A stretch of 5,676 nucleotides of DNA from the NCBI GenBank assembly GCA_964490725.1, contig CAZBDU010000174.1, positions 1 through 5,676 of the forward strand. Direction: 5' to 3'. Source of the DNA: CAZBDU01 sp964490725. GTDB taxonomy: Bacteria > Spirochaetota > Spirochaetia > SZUA-6 > DRHE01. Below, one piece after another: positions 1-5,632 of the stretch. The notes under the pieces were generated by a model that worked only from the letters and a program-made list of their open reading frames with translations, was not told the origin of the DNA and searched no databases. How positions within the stretch are numbered: the first letter of the stretch is position 1; every line of letters starts with the position of its first letter. The translations under genes and the position numbers were made by a program.

Positions 1-323
1 GCATCGAGGCGGCGGGTATGGGCGCCAGACTCGCCTCCGTCCGGGCCATCGACGTGCCGGTGCTCGGGCTCCTGGACCACGAAAGGGCGAAAGAGGCTAT
101 ACTGGAGGAGGCCCGCCAGGCGGTGGAACAGGACGGGGCCGACGTCATCATTCTAGGTTGCGCCGGGATGTCGCCGCTGTTGCGGCAGATTCAGGAAGAG
201 TTGAAGGTGCCGGTGATCGATCCCGGGGGGGCTGCCCTGAAGATGGCCGAATTGCTGGTGGCTTTGGGCTTGATGCACAGCAAGCGCTTCTTTCCCAGCC
301 CTCCGGAAAAGCCCATCCGCTGA
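1..323 (+). CDS. Asp/Glu/hydantoin racemase-family protein, C-terminal part (5' end outside window)
   Basis: The reading frame is open from the first complete codon at position 3 and ends with TGA at 321-323, so about 107 C-terminal residues of a protein usually 220-250 residues long are present. The ATG at 18 is not the true start: the residues before it (IEAAG) already continue the family pattern leading into RLASVRAIDVPVLGL. The segment GADVIILGCAGMSPL carries the second catalytic cysteine of the racemase fold (motif LGCAGM), and VPVIDPGGAALKMAE is the usual C-terminal helix region. Members of this family racemize or isomerize amino acids, hydantoins or related small acids without cofactor, using two cysteines; the first cysteine lies outside the window. 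Substrate cannot be read from this fragment. The next gene is an mttB-family gene 62 bp downstream on the same strand, so the two may be co-transcribed. Family is fairly sure; exact reaction unknown. Confidence 0.82.
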   Translation, partial: IEAAGMGARLASVRAIDVPVLGLLDHERAKEAILEEARQAVEQDGADVIILGCAGMSPLLRQIQEELKVPVIDPGGAALKMAELLVALGLMHSKRFFPSPPEKPIR

Positions 324-385
324 GGGATCTTTCCGGAGCGCGGTTCGGCCCCGCCCCGCAGACAGGGTGACAAGGAGGAAGAGTG

Positions 386-1822
386 ATGCTCGAGGTGCTC
401 AGCCAGGACCAGGCACACAGACCAGGTACACAGAATCCACGATGCGGCCCTCAGGGTGCTCGAGGAGACCGGCTACAAGATCCGCGACCAGGAGTCCCTG
501 GAGATCTTTCGCAGCGCCGGCGCCCGGGTGGACCGGAAGCAGCAGGTCGCGCGCATTCCCCGGGAGATGGTGGAACATGCGCTGAAGAGCTCGCCTTCGC
601 GACTCACACTGTACGGGCGTCGGGACTCGAGGGTGGAGCTGGGGGCGGGGAAGGTCCACTTCATGGGTGGCTACGGAACGGTGAACGTTCTGGAATGGAA
701 GACCGGAAAGACGCGGCCCAACCGCAGGGAGGACCTTCTCAACTACGCACGGGTCGCCGGACGCATGGAGCACAACGCCGTGTTCTACAACGAGGTCACC
801 TGTGCCGACCTCCCGGCCGAGGTGCTGGACCGGTACAACGCGCAGATCGTTCTGGAGTACGTGGAGAAGCCCTGCTTCCTGGAGGCATTCAGCCTGGAGG
901 GGCTGAAGGACGTGATCAGCATGGTAAAGGCGGTTTCCGGGCCTGACTGGCGCGAGCGGCCCACCGCCTGCATCCAGCTGTGCACCATCACTCCCCTGGT
1001 GTTGGACGAGCTGCAGGCGCGGCTGTTGGTGACGTTGGCCCGGCAGGGCATCCCCATCGTTTTCGGGACGCTGCCGCAGTCGGGGGGACAAGTCCCGTAA
1101 CGCTGGCTGGCGCTCTGGTGGTTCAGACGGCTGAGGCCCTGGGGGGCCTCACGCTTGCCCAGCTGGCCGGGCCCGGGGTGCCGTTCCTGCTCAACAACTT
1201 CGCCGGCATAATGGATATGCGCTACGGGCTGTTCGCCTCCGGCGGGCCGGAGATGGCGCTCATGCAGGCTGGTACGGCGCAGCTGTGCCGCTTCTGCGGG
1301 ATTCTGCAGATCGGCACTGCCGGCTCCACCGAGGCCAACTCCCTGGACGTGCAGGCGGGATACGAGAAGGGGATCAGCATCCTCTACGCGGCACTTGCGG
1401 GAGTGGAGCTCATCCATGGGGCGATCTCGGGGTGGGTACAGAATCTCCTGACCCACTGCCTGGCCCAGGTGGTGGTCTCCAACGGGATCTGCGGGTACGT
1501 GAGCCGGATTCTCAAGGGGATCGAGGTCTCGGACACCCTGGCTGTCGAGGCGATCGGGGAGACAGGCCCGGCGGGCAACTTTCTCCTGCACCCGAGCACC
1601 ATGGAGCACATGCTCGCCGAGCACTGGCAGCCGCAGCTGTCCAGGAGGCTCAAGATGCAGGAATGGGCAGCACAGGGGCGTCGGGAGCTGCTGGACTACG
1701 CTCAGCAGGAAGTGGATCGGATCCTGGCGGAGGAGCCGATGTCCGTTGTCAGCGAGCCGGCGCGGGAGCAGCTGCGCGAAATCGTGCAGAAGGCGGATCG
1801 GAAGATCGGCGTCAAGGCCTGA
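386..1822 (+). pseudogene. Trimethylamine/betaine methyltransferase (MttB) family gene with two frame disruptions
   Basis: Family resemblance runs across two frames. The N-terminus MLEVLSQDQ is read from ATG 386, behind a strong AAGGAGGAA Shine-Dalgarno (372-380). Past a 13-bp tandem repeat (407-432) the family sequence continues in the next frame: HRIHDAALRVLEETG, then LTLYGRRDSRVELGAGKVHF, to GTLPQSGG near 1087. It then returns to the first frame at TSPVTLAGALVVQTAEAL and runs through DVQAGYEK, GIEVSDTLAVEAIGE and HPSTMEHMLAEHW to TGA 1820-1822. Removing one repeat unit and adding one G to the G6 run at 1082-1087 restores about 474 residues, the normal family length. As it stands, translation from 386 stops at 946. 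MttB-family enzymes move a methyl group from trimethylamine, glycine betaine, carnitine or similar compounds to a cobalamin on a partner corrinoid protein. No in-frame UAG is seen, so this would be a non-pyrrolysine member. It is either a decaying gene or a sequence with errors; the substrate is unknown. Confidence 0.85.
407..432 (+). repeat. 13-bp imperfect tandem duplication inside the mttB-family gene
   Basis: GACCAGGCACACA (407-419) is followed at once by GACCAGGTACACA (420-432); the two units differ at one base and the G after each is also shared. A 13-bp gain shifts the frame by +1. Deleting either unit gives SQDQ(A/V)HRIHDAAL, which fits the family's N-terminal helix exactly, so the duplication explains the first frameshift. 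Confidence 0.9.
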
Positions 1823-1854
1823 ACGTCCCTGCCGCCGGCGGAACGCCCTGGCCT

Positions 1855-1891
1855 GCGGCCTGATCGGCTGCCCCTGCCCGCCTCAGGCCGC
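1855..1891. terminator. Possible bidirectional stem-loop between convergent genes
   Basis: GCGGCCTGA (1855-1863) and TCAGGCCGC (1883-1891) form a perfect 9-bp inverted repeat with a 19-nt loop. The right arm contains the stop codon and the last two codons of the minus-strand methyltransferase gene. It lies just after the mttB-family stop (1822), where convergent transcripts meet. Neither side has a T-run, so it is not a classical intrinsic terminator. A short palindrome, CCGCCGGCGG, lies at 1832-1841. Nothing else was seen in this 60-bp gap. Confidence 0.35.
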
Positions 1892-2419
1892 TTCCGGACC
1901 GGATTCCCGGCCGCCGATGCGGTAGACCCGGACATCCGCCCGCGTCACCTCGGGCTCCAGGTTGGGAAACCTCCAGTGATGGGATACCACCCGCGAGCCG
2001 GCGGCCAGCTCGCGTTGCACCTTGCGCTCCAGGCGGCCCATGATGTAGCCCACCTGGAAGACCGTCACCACCCCGTAGGGCGAGAGGTCGGCGGTCCAGA
2101 AGCTGCCCCAATGGATGAACGCCCGGCGCTGGAGACCCTCGCGGCGGATCTTGCGCCGTGAGGCCAGAACCAGAAGCGGGTTGATCTCGTAGCCGTGCGC
2201 CTCCGCTCCGCGCCTGGCCATGGCCATCACAACACGCCCGTCGCCGGAGCCCAGATCCGCGGTACGGACCGGGGGTGCGATCTCCGCCAGCTCGGCCATC
2301 AGCTCCGTCTTCCACGCGCTGCTGGGCTCGTAGAGCGCGCCCCGGCCCAGTGGAACGAAGACCCAGAACAGCAGATACACCGCCGCCGCAAAGCTGGCCA
2401 GCGTGACAGCTATGCCCAC
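1883..2419 (-). CDS. Membrane-anchored class I SAM methyltransferase, FAM173/ATPSCKMT-like
   Basis: The 178-residue product starts with one hydrophobic segment (about residues 3-24) followed by a compact Rossmann-type methyltransferase domain. Motif I is DLGSGDGR (55-62), the acidic residue that would bind the ribose of SAM is E78 in GYEINP, and a motif IV-like stretch, GSFWTADLSPYGVVTVF, covers 105-121. The order of membrane helix, DLGSGDGR, GYE(I/L)NP and a short domain followed by LERKVQREL resembles the eukaryotic FAM173/ATPSCKMT family, whose mitochondrial members methylate lysines of the ATP/ADP carrier and of ATP synthase subunit c. A lysine-methyltransferase role at the membrane is inference; the target is unknown. 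The start is uncertain: the GTG at 2417-2419 is itself the end of a perfect AGGAGGTG ribosome-binding motif, and no ATG or GTG lies at good spacing just after it. The gene is convergent with the mttB-family gene and divergent from rtcB. Confidence 0.75.
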   Translation of the reverse strand: MGIAVTLASFAAAVYLLFWVFVPLGRGALYEPSSAWKTELMAELAEIAPPVRTADLGSGDGRVVMAMARRGAEAHGYEINPLLVLASRRKIRREGLQRRAFIHWGSFWTADLSPYGVVTVFQVGYIMGRLERKVQRELAAGSRVVSHHWRFPNLEPEVTRADVRVYRIGGRESGPEAA

Positions 2420-2618
2420 CTCCTGCCCCCTGCCCGGAGTCCTGCCGTCATGACACCTTCAGCATAAACGTTCCGGGCCCTCGCGGGTATAGTCTGGAGA
2501 GGCTATCGGCGGGGCGGGTGGAGGTGGGAGGCTGGAGAAGCCGGGGTGAGCCTTGACCGCCGGACCGGCCACGCTTATCGTTGACACTGAGGGCGCGCGA
2601 GGATCAGGAAGGTCGATC
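2420..2618. other. Divergent intergenic region between the methyltransferase gene and rtcB
   Basis: These 199 bp must hold the promoters for both flanking genes. On the plus strand TATAGT (2488-2493) is a good -10 match, but no recognisable -35 lies 16-18 bp upstream. TTGACA at 2581-2586 is a perfect -35 hexamer without a matching -10. The purine-rich stretch around 2519-2540 resembles Shine-Dalgarno sequence but serves no clear gene. I see no riboswitch, no operator palindrome and no evident sigma-54 site of the kind found before rtcBA in enterobacteria. Confidence 0.4.
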
Positions 2619-4073
2619 ATGGCTCCTCCCAAGCAGATACAGAGAATATCGCAGGCCGTCTGGGAGCTGCCGCGGAGCTACAAGCCGGGCATGCGAGTCC
2701 CGGCCCGCGTCTACGCCACCGAGAAGCTCCTGCGGGAGATGGACGACGGGATCTTCGATCAGGTGACCAACGTGGCCACCCTTCCCGGAATCGTCGGGCA
2801 TGCCTACTGCATGCCCGATGGACACTGGGGGTACGGCTTTCCCATCGGCGGCCTGGCCGCCATGGACACGCAGAAGGGCGTGATCTCCCCCGGGGGGATC
2901 GGCTTCGATGTGAACTGCGGCATGCGCCTGGTGGCAACGAGCCTCACCTACGCGGAGGTGAAGCCACGCCTGGAGGAGCTGGTGGATCGGCTCTTCGAGC
3001 GGGTCCCGGCGGGGGTGGGGACCACCGGGTTCGTGGCCATGAGCCAGGACGAGTTCAGGACCGTCGTGGAGGAAGGGGCCCGCTGGTGCGTCCGCAAGGG
3101 CTACGGAATCGAGGAGGATCTGGAACGGACCGAGGAGCAGGGGTGCATGCCCGGGGCCGACGCCACCAAGATCAGCAGCCGCGCCGTGGAACGCGGATAC
3201 AGGCAGATAGGCACCCTGGGCTCTGGAAACCACTACCTGGAGATCCAGGTGGCCAGGGAGGAGAACGTGTTCGACCCGCAGGCTGCCTGGACCTTCGGCA
3301 TTACCGTGCCGGACCAGGTGGTGGTGATGTTCCACTGCGGCAGCCGCGGCTTCGGCCACCAGGTGGCCACCGACTACCTGCAGATGTTTCTCAAGGCCAT
3401 GGGCCGGTACGGGATCGAGGCCCGCGATCGCGAGCTGGCCTGCGCCCCCTTCGATTCCCGGGAGGGACAGGACTACTTCGCCGCCATGAAATGCGCCGTC
3501 AACATGTCCTTCGCCAACAGGCAGGTGATCCTGCACCGCATCCGAGAGGTCTTCTCCGACGTGTTCGGAAAGGATCCCCTGGAGCTGGGGCTGCGCCAGG
3601 TCTACGACGTGTCCCACAACACCGCCAAGCTGGAGCGCCACGTGGTGGACGGAGTCGAGCAGGAGCTGCTGGTGCACCGCAAGGGGGCCACCCGGGCGTT
3701 CGCTCCGGGCATGCCCGGGATTCCTTCCGACTTCAGCGCGGCCGGCCAGCCGGTGATCATCGGCGGGAGCATGGAAACCGGCTCCTATCTGCTGGCCGGA
3801 ACGGCCGGTGGCCGGGAGACTTTCTACACCACGGCCCATGGGAGCGGCAGAACCATGAGCCGCCGCCAGGCAAAGCGGACCTTCCGCGGGGACAGGCTCA
3901 TCCAGGAAATGAAGGAAAGGGGCATCTACGTCCGGACTGCCTCGTATTCCGGCCTGGCCGAGGAGGCCGGTGGAGCCTACAAGAAGATCGACGAGGTGGT
4001 GGAGGCCACCGAGGTGGCCGGCATCAGCCGGCGGGTGGTGCGTTTCCTCCCTGTCGGTAACGTGAAGGGCTGA
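2619..4073 (+). CDS. rtcB: RNA-splicing/repair ligase RtcB
   Basis: RtcB joins RNA ends carrying 2',3'-cyclic phosphate or 3'-phosphate to 5'-hydroxyl ends, using GTP and Mn2+ through a GMP-histidine intermediate, in tRNA splicing or RNA repair. The 484-residue product matches the usual length of long-form RtcB. Expected metal-site residues are visible: D97 and C100 in GFDVNCGMR, H205 in LGSGNHYLEI, H239 in HCGSRGFGHQV and H333 in SHNTAK. The probable guanylylated histidine is H407 in TTAHGSGRTMSR. The family block MPDGHWGYGFPIGG is intact near residues 67-80. I chose ATG 2619 because AGGAAGG (2606-2612) lies 6 nt before it and MAPPKQIQRISQAVWELP matches the usual N-terminus; a TTG at 2553 would add 22 unconserved residues. 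The archease gene follows 14 bp downstream; no rtcA is present in the window. The function is assigned with high confidence. Confidence 0.97.
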   Translation: MAPPKQIQRISQAVWELPRSYKPGMRVPARVYATEKLLREMDDGIFDQVTNVATLPGIVGHAYCMPDGHWGYGFPIGGLAAMDTQKGVISPGGIGFDVNCGMRLVATSLTYAEVKPRLEELVDRLFERVPAGVGTTGFVAMSQDEFRTVVEEGARWCVRKGYGIEEDLERTEEQGCMPGADATKISSRAVERGYRQIGTLGSGNHYLEIQVAREENVFDPQAAWTFGITVPDQVVVMFHCGSRGFGHQVATDYLQMFLKAMGRYGIEARDRELACAPFDSREGQDYFAAMKCAVNMSFANRQVILHRIREVFSDVFGKDPLELGLRQVYDVSHNTAKLERHVVDGVEQELLVHRKGATRAFAPGMPGIPSDFSAAGQPVIIGGSMETGSYLLAGTAGGRETFYTTAHGSGRTMSRRQAKRTFRGDRLIQEMKERGIYVRTASYSGLAEEAGGAYKKIDEVVEATEVAGISRRVVRFLPVGNVKG

Positions 4074-4087
4074 AGGGCGGCCCGGCG

Positions 4088-4525
4088 GTGCCGTATCGCT
4101 ACCTGGAGGAGGTCGCCCTGGCCGATGTCGCCTTCGAGGCCACCGGCGCCACGGTGGAGGAGCTGTTCGCGGCGGCCGGGGAGGCGACCATGAACGTGAT
4201 GGTGGAGGAGCTGGCCGCCATCCGCCCGCTTCAGGGCCGCACGGTACGCCTGGACGAGGAAGACCTGGAAACGCTGCTCTTCCAGTACCTGCAGGAGCTC
4301 ATCTACCTGAAGGACGCCGAGCAGCTGCTTCTCCGGGCCCACCGGCTCCAGATCGCGCGCGGCGGGGAGGCAGGGGGCTATTCACTGCGGGCGGAGCTGC
4401 GAGGCGAAAGGCTCGATCCCCGCCGCCATCGGCTCGTGGTGGACGTGAAGGCCGTCACCCTGCACATGTTCCGGCTGCAACGAACCTCCGAAGGCTGGCG
4501 GGCAACCGTGGTATTGGACGTTTGA
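4088..4525 (+). CDS. Archease, activator of RtcB
   Basis: Archease is a small protein that speeds guanylylation of RtcB, lets it turn over many times and broadens its nucleotide use. The 145-residue product has the family outline: YRYLEEVALADVAFEA at residues 3-18, a central LLFQYLQELIYLKDAEQLLL helix (64-83), the block VDVKAVTLHMF (118-128) and the terminal VVLDV. D13 and D144 occupy the positions of the conserved metal-binding acidic residues near the two ends of the protein. The LEEVALADV form, rather than the commoner LxHTAD form, is one I associate with a branch of the family. The start is GTG 4088, giving MPYRYLEE; no strong Shine-Dalgarno precedes it, and only 14 bp separate it from the rtcB stop, so translational coupling to rtcB is likely. 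The neighbouring RtcB makes the assignment firm. Confidence 0.95.
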   Translation: MPYRYLEEVALADVAFEATGATVEELFAAAGEATMNVMVEELAAIRPLQGRTVRLDEEDLETLLFQYLQELIYLKDAEQLLLRAHRLQIARGGEAGGYSLRAELRGERLDPRRHRLVVDVKAVTLHMFRLQRTSEGWRATVVLDV

Positions 4526-4546
4526 GGACCTTGCGGGGGTGTCCCA

Positions 4547-4607
4547 GGGCCGGCAGGCCCGGGGCCGCCGGGTTGCCTCTTGCGGGAACCGCCTCCCGGT
4601 GGGCGGT
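4547..4607. terminator. Possible hairpins between convergent archease and rpsD genes
   Basis: The 81-bp gap holds several small GC-rich inverted repeats: GGGCC/GGCCC (4547-4551 and 4556-4560, 4-nt loop), an overlapping CCCGG/CCGGG (4558-4562 and 4568-4572), and ACCGCC/GGCGGT (4588-4593 and 4602-4607, 8-nt loop) touching the rpsD stop codon. None is followed by a T-run on either strand. A role in ending the two convergent transcripts is plausible from position only. Confidence 0.3.
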
Positions 4608-5206
4608 CAGCGGGAGTAGTACTCGATCACCTGCGTGAAGTCGCATTCCACGGGGACCTGCTCCCGCGTGGGCGCGCTCACCAGCCGGACGGCAAGGCCG
4701 TTCCTGTCCACCGCCAGGTATACCGGAGGCTGGGTGGTTCCCAGGACTTCCCGGAAGCAGGTGAGCCGGCGGCTCTTCTCCCGCACCTGCAGCGTGTCTC
4801 CCGGTGAGAGCTGGAACGAGGGGCTCTTGACCCGGTGGCCATTGACGTCGAAATGTCCGTGCACCACGTACTGGCGAGCGGCGTACACGGTCCTGGCCAG
4901 GCCCGCTCTCAGCACACAGGCGTCCAGCCGTGTCTCCAGCATCCGCACCAGGGTCTCCCCGGTGTTTCCGTGCCTCCGCGCCGCCTTCAGGAAGTAGTTG
5001 CGCATCTGCCGCTCGGGGATGTTGTACTGGTAGCGCAGGCGTTGCTTCTCCAGCAGCTGCCGGGCGTAGTCGGAGGGCTGTCTGCGCCGGCCGCGCCGCT
5101 GCTCCCCCGGGCCCCCCTTCTTGCGCTCCATGATCTTCGCGGCCTTGGGGGTCAGTGCCAGCCCGATCCTCCGCGACAGCCGCACCTTCGCTCCCGTATA
5201 GTTCAT
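4607..5206 (-). CDS. rpsD: 30S ribosomal protein S4 (type lacking zinc cysteines)
   Basis: S4 is a primary 16S rRNA-binding protein that nucleates 30S assembly and helps form the mRNA entry channel. The 199-residue product has the usual length and order: N-terminal region YTGAKVRLSRRIGLALTPKA, then SDYARQLLEKQRLRYQY and PERQMRNYF (near 45-72), the S4 RNA-binding domain at about 92-150 (LARTVYAARQYVVHGHFDVNG), and a C-terminal VIEYYSR. The N-terminal cysteine cluster that binds zinc in many S4 proteins is absent; the only cysteines are C97, C150 and C188. ATG at 5206 is supported by GAGGGA nine bases upstream (complement of 5216-5221). The gene stands alone here, away from the alpha operon (rpsM-rpsK-rpoA), with a probable own promoter. 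It could be the only S4 or one of two copies; this cannot be told from the window. No clear autoregulatory leader was recognised. Confidence 0.97.
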   Translation of the reverse strand: MNYTGAKVRLSRRIGLALTPKAAKIMERKKGGPGEQRRGRRRQPSDYARQLLEKQRLRYQYNIPERQMRNYFLKAARRHGNTGETLVRMLETRLDACVLRAGLARTVYAARQYVVHGHFDVNGHRVKSPSFQLSPGDTLQVREKSRRLTCFREVLGTTQPPVYLAVDRNGLAVRLVSAPTREQVPVECDFTQVIEYYSR

Positions 5207-5247
5207 CAGAGTCTATCCCTCACAGATTGAGTGCTTGGCTATCATGT

Positions 5248-5275
5248 AAGGTACGGGGCGCGTCGCGAAAGTCAA
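5248..5275 (-). promoter_or_regulatory. Candidate sigma-70-type promoter of rpsD
   Basis: On the minus strand TTGACT (complement of 5270-5275, five of six -35 matches) is followed after 16 bp by TACCTT (complement of 5248-5253, three of six -10 matches). Transcription would begin near 5241 and give a leader of about 35 nt before the rpsD start. The -35 is good and the -10 weak, so confidence is moderate. Confidence 0.4.
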
Positions 5276-5283
5276 GCTCTTCG

Positions 5284-5314
5284 GGGAGAAGCGGAAGCGC
5301 TCACTGGCTCTCCC
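5284..5314 (-). terminator. Possible stem-loop downstream of the DUF2892 gene
   Basis: GGGAGA (5284-5289) pairs with TCTCCC (5309-5314), enclosing a small AGCG/CGCT hairpin (5290-5293 and 5298-5301). It lies between the DUF2892 stop and the rpsD -35 box, where a terminator would be expected, but it has an unpaired stretch and no T-run after it. Confidence 0.25.
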
Positions 5315-5338
5315 GCTCCTTCCCGCAGACCGGTCGGT

Positions 5339-5545
5339 TCAGGCGGCCCTTTTCCGCGTGGAGATCCTGAAGGGCATGTACAGAGGGCAGACGCCCACGA
5401 TTCCCGTGACCAGGAAGATCGCGCCCAGGATGCCCAGAACTATCGCCAGCGCTCCGGAGAGCACTCCGGCGAAGTACAGCACCGCCACCGCTACCGCCAG
5501 CACGATTCTGATGATCCGGTCAGCCACACCCATGTTCTTCGTCAT
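5339..5545 (-). CDS. Small two-helix membrane protein, DUF2892/YgaP-like
   Basis: The 68-residue product begins TKNMGVADRIIRI and has two hydrophobic helices, about residues 10-29 and 31-52, joined by a GVLSG turn, followed by CPLYMPF (53-59) and a basic tail (TRKRAA). This N-terminal NMG.xDRIIR block, paired helices and CPLY motif are the recognisable pattern of DUF2892 (the YgaP-type transmembrane domain), which occurs alone or fused to rhodanese domains. The biochemical role is not known; no rhodanese gene is present here. The start is ATG 5545, because AGGAGG (complement of 5552-5557) sits 6 nt before it; an upstream ATG at 5614 would add 23 residues unlike the family and run through the putative promoter. 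It lies upstream of rpsD in the same direction but is separated from it by 132 bp containing a probable rpsD promoter. Confidence 0.88.
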   Translation of the reverse strand: MTKNMGVADRIIRIVLAVAVAVLYFAGVLSGALAIVLGILGAIFLVTGIVGVCPLYMPFRISTRKRAA

Positions 5546-5583
5546 CGTATGCCTCCTATGTCGAACCACAGCTTCAATACAGT

Positions 5584-5608
5584 CAATATATAGAGAAACC
5601 AATATATA
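5584..5608. repeat. 9-bp direct repeat in the DUF2892 promoter
   Basis: CAATATATA occurs at 5584-5592 and again at 5600-5608, separated by 7 bp (16-bp period). One copy covers the candidate -10 box and the other abuts the -35 box, so the pair could be a regulator binding site. It could also be chance in an AT-rich patch. Confidence 0.6.
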
Positions 5609-5614
5609 AGGCAA
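5585..5614 (-). promoter_or_regulatory. Candidate promoter of the DUF2892 gene
   Basis: Reading the minus strand, TTGCCT (complement of 5609-5614) is followed after 18 bp by TATATT (complement of 5585-5590), or after 16 bp by TATATA. The stretch is strikingly AT-rich in a GC-rich window and lies about 30 bp before the AGGAGG ribosome-binding site. Both hexamers are close to the sigma-70-type consensus. Confidence 0.55.
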
Positions 5615-5632
5615 GCGCGCCCCGGGCGCACG

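Noticed and set aside
383..946. Long plus-strand open frame (about 187 codons) beginning at the mttB start site
   Set aside because: Only its first eight or so codons, up to the tandem repeat, match the MttB family; the rest is the wrong frame of mttB with Arg/Gly/Pro-rich nonsense.
980..1822. Reading 980-1822 as an independent gene
   Set aside because: It begins mid-fold with out-of-frame residues and its real content from about 1088 on is the C-terminal half of the mttB-family protein.
1088..1822. Pyrrolysine (UAG) readthrough as the cause of the broken mttB frame
   Set aside because: The breaks are frame changes, not an in-frame TAG; the blocking stop in the middle frame is TAA, and the repaired frame contains no TAG.
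2546..2584. Tiny open frame (12 residues from GTG) before rtcB, with GGAG 8 nt upstream, as a possible leader peptide
   Set aside because: Too short to support, no attenuator hairpin or codon bias of a regulatory leader is visible.
2581..2586. Perfect TTGACA hexamer as an rtcB -35 box
   Set aside because: No -10-like sequence 16-18 bp downstream, and it would place the transcript start at or after the ribosome-binding site.
2553..2618. TTG-initiated 22-residue N-terminal extension of RtcB
   Set aside because: No well-placed Shine-Dalgarno, residues unlike the family, and ATG 2619 has a good site and the correct N-terminus.
2604..3839. 411-codon minus-strand open frame across rtcB
   Set aside because: It is the antisense shadow of rtcB, rich in His, Gly and Leu as expected from reverse-reading GC-rich codons, and has no family pattern.
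5546..5614. Upstream ATG at 5614 as start of the DUF2892 protein
   Set aside because: The 23 added residues do not resemble the family and would overlap the AT-rich promoter; ATG 5545 has an ideal AGGAGG.
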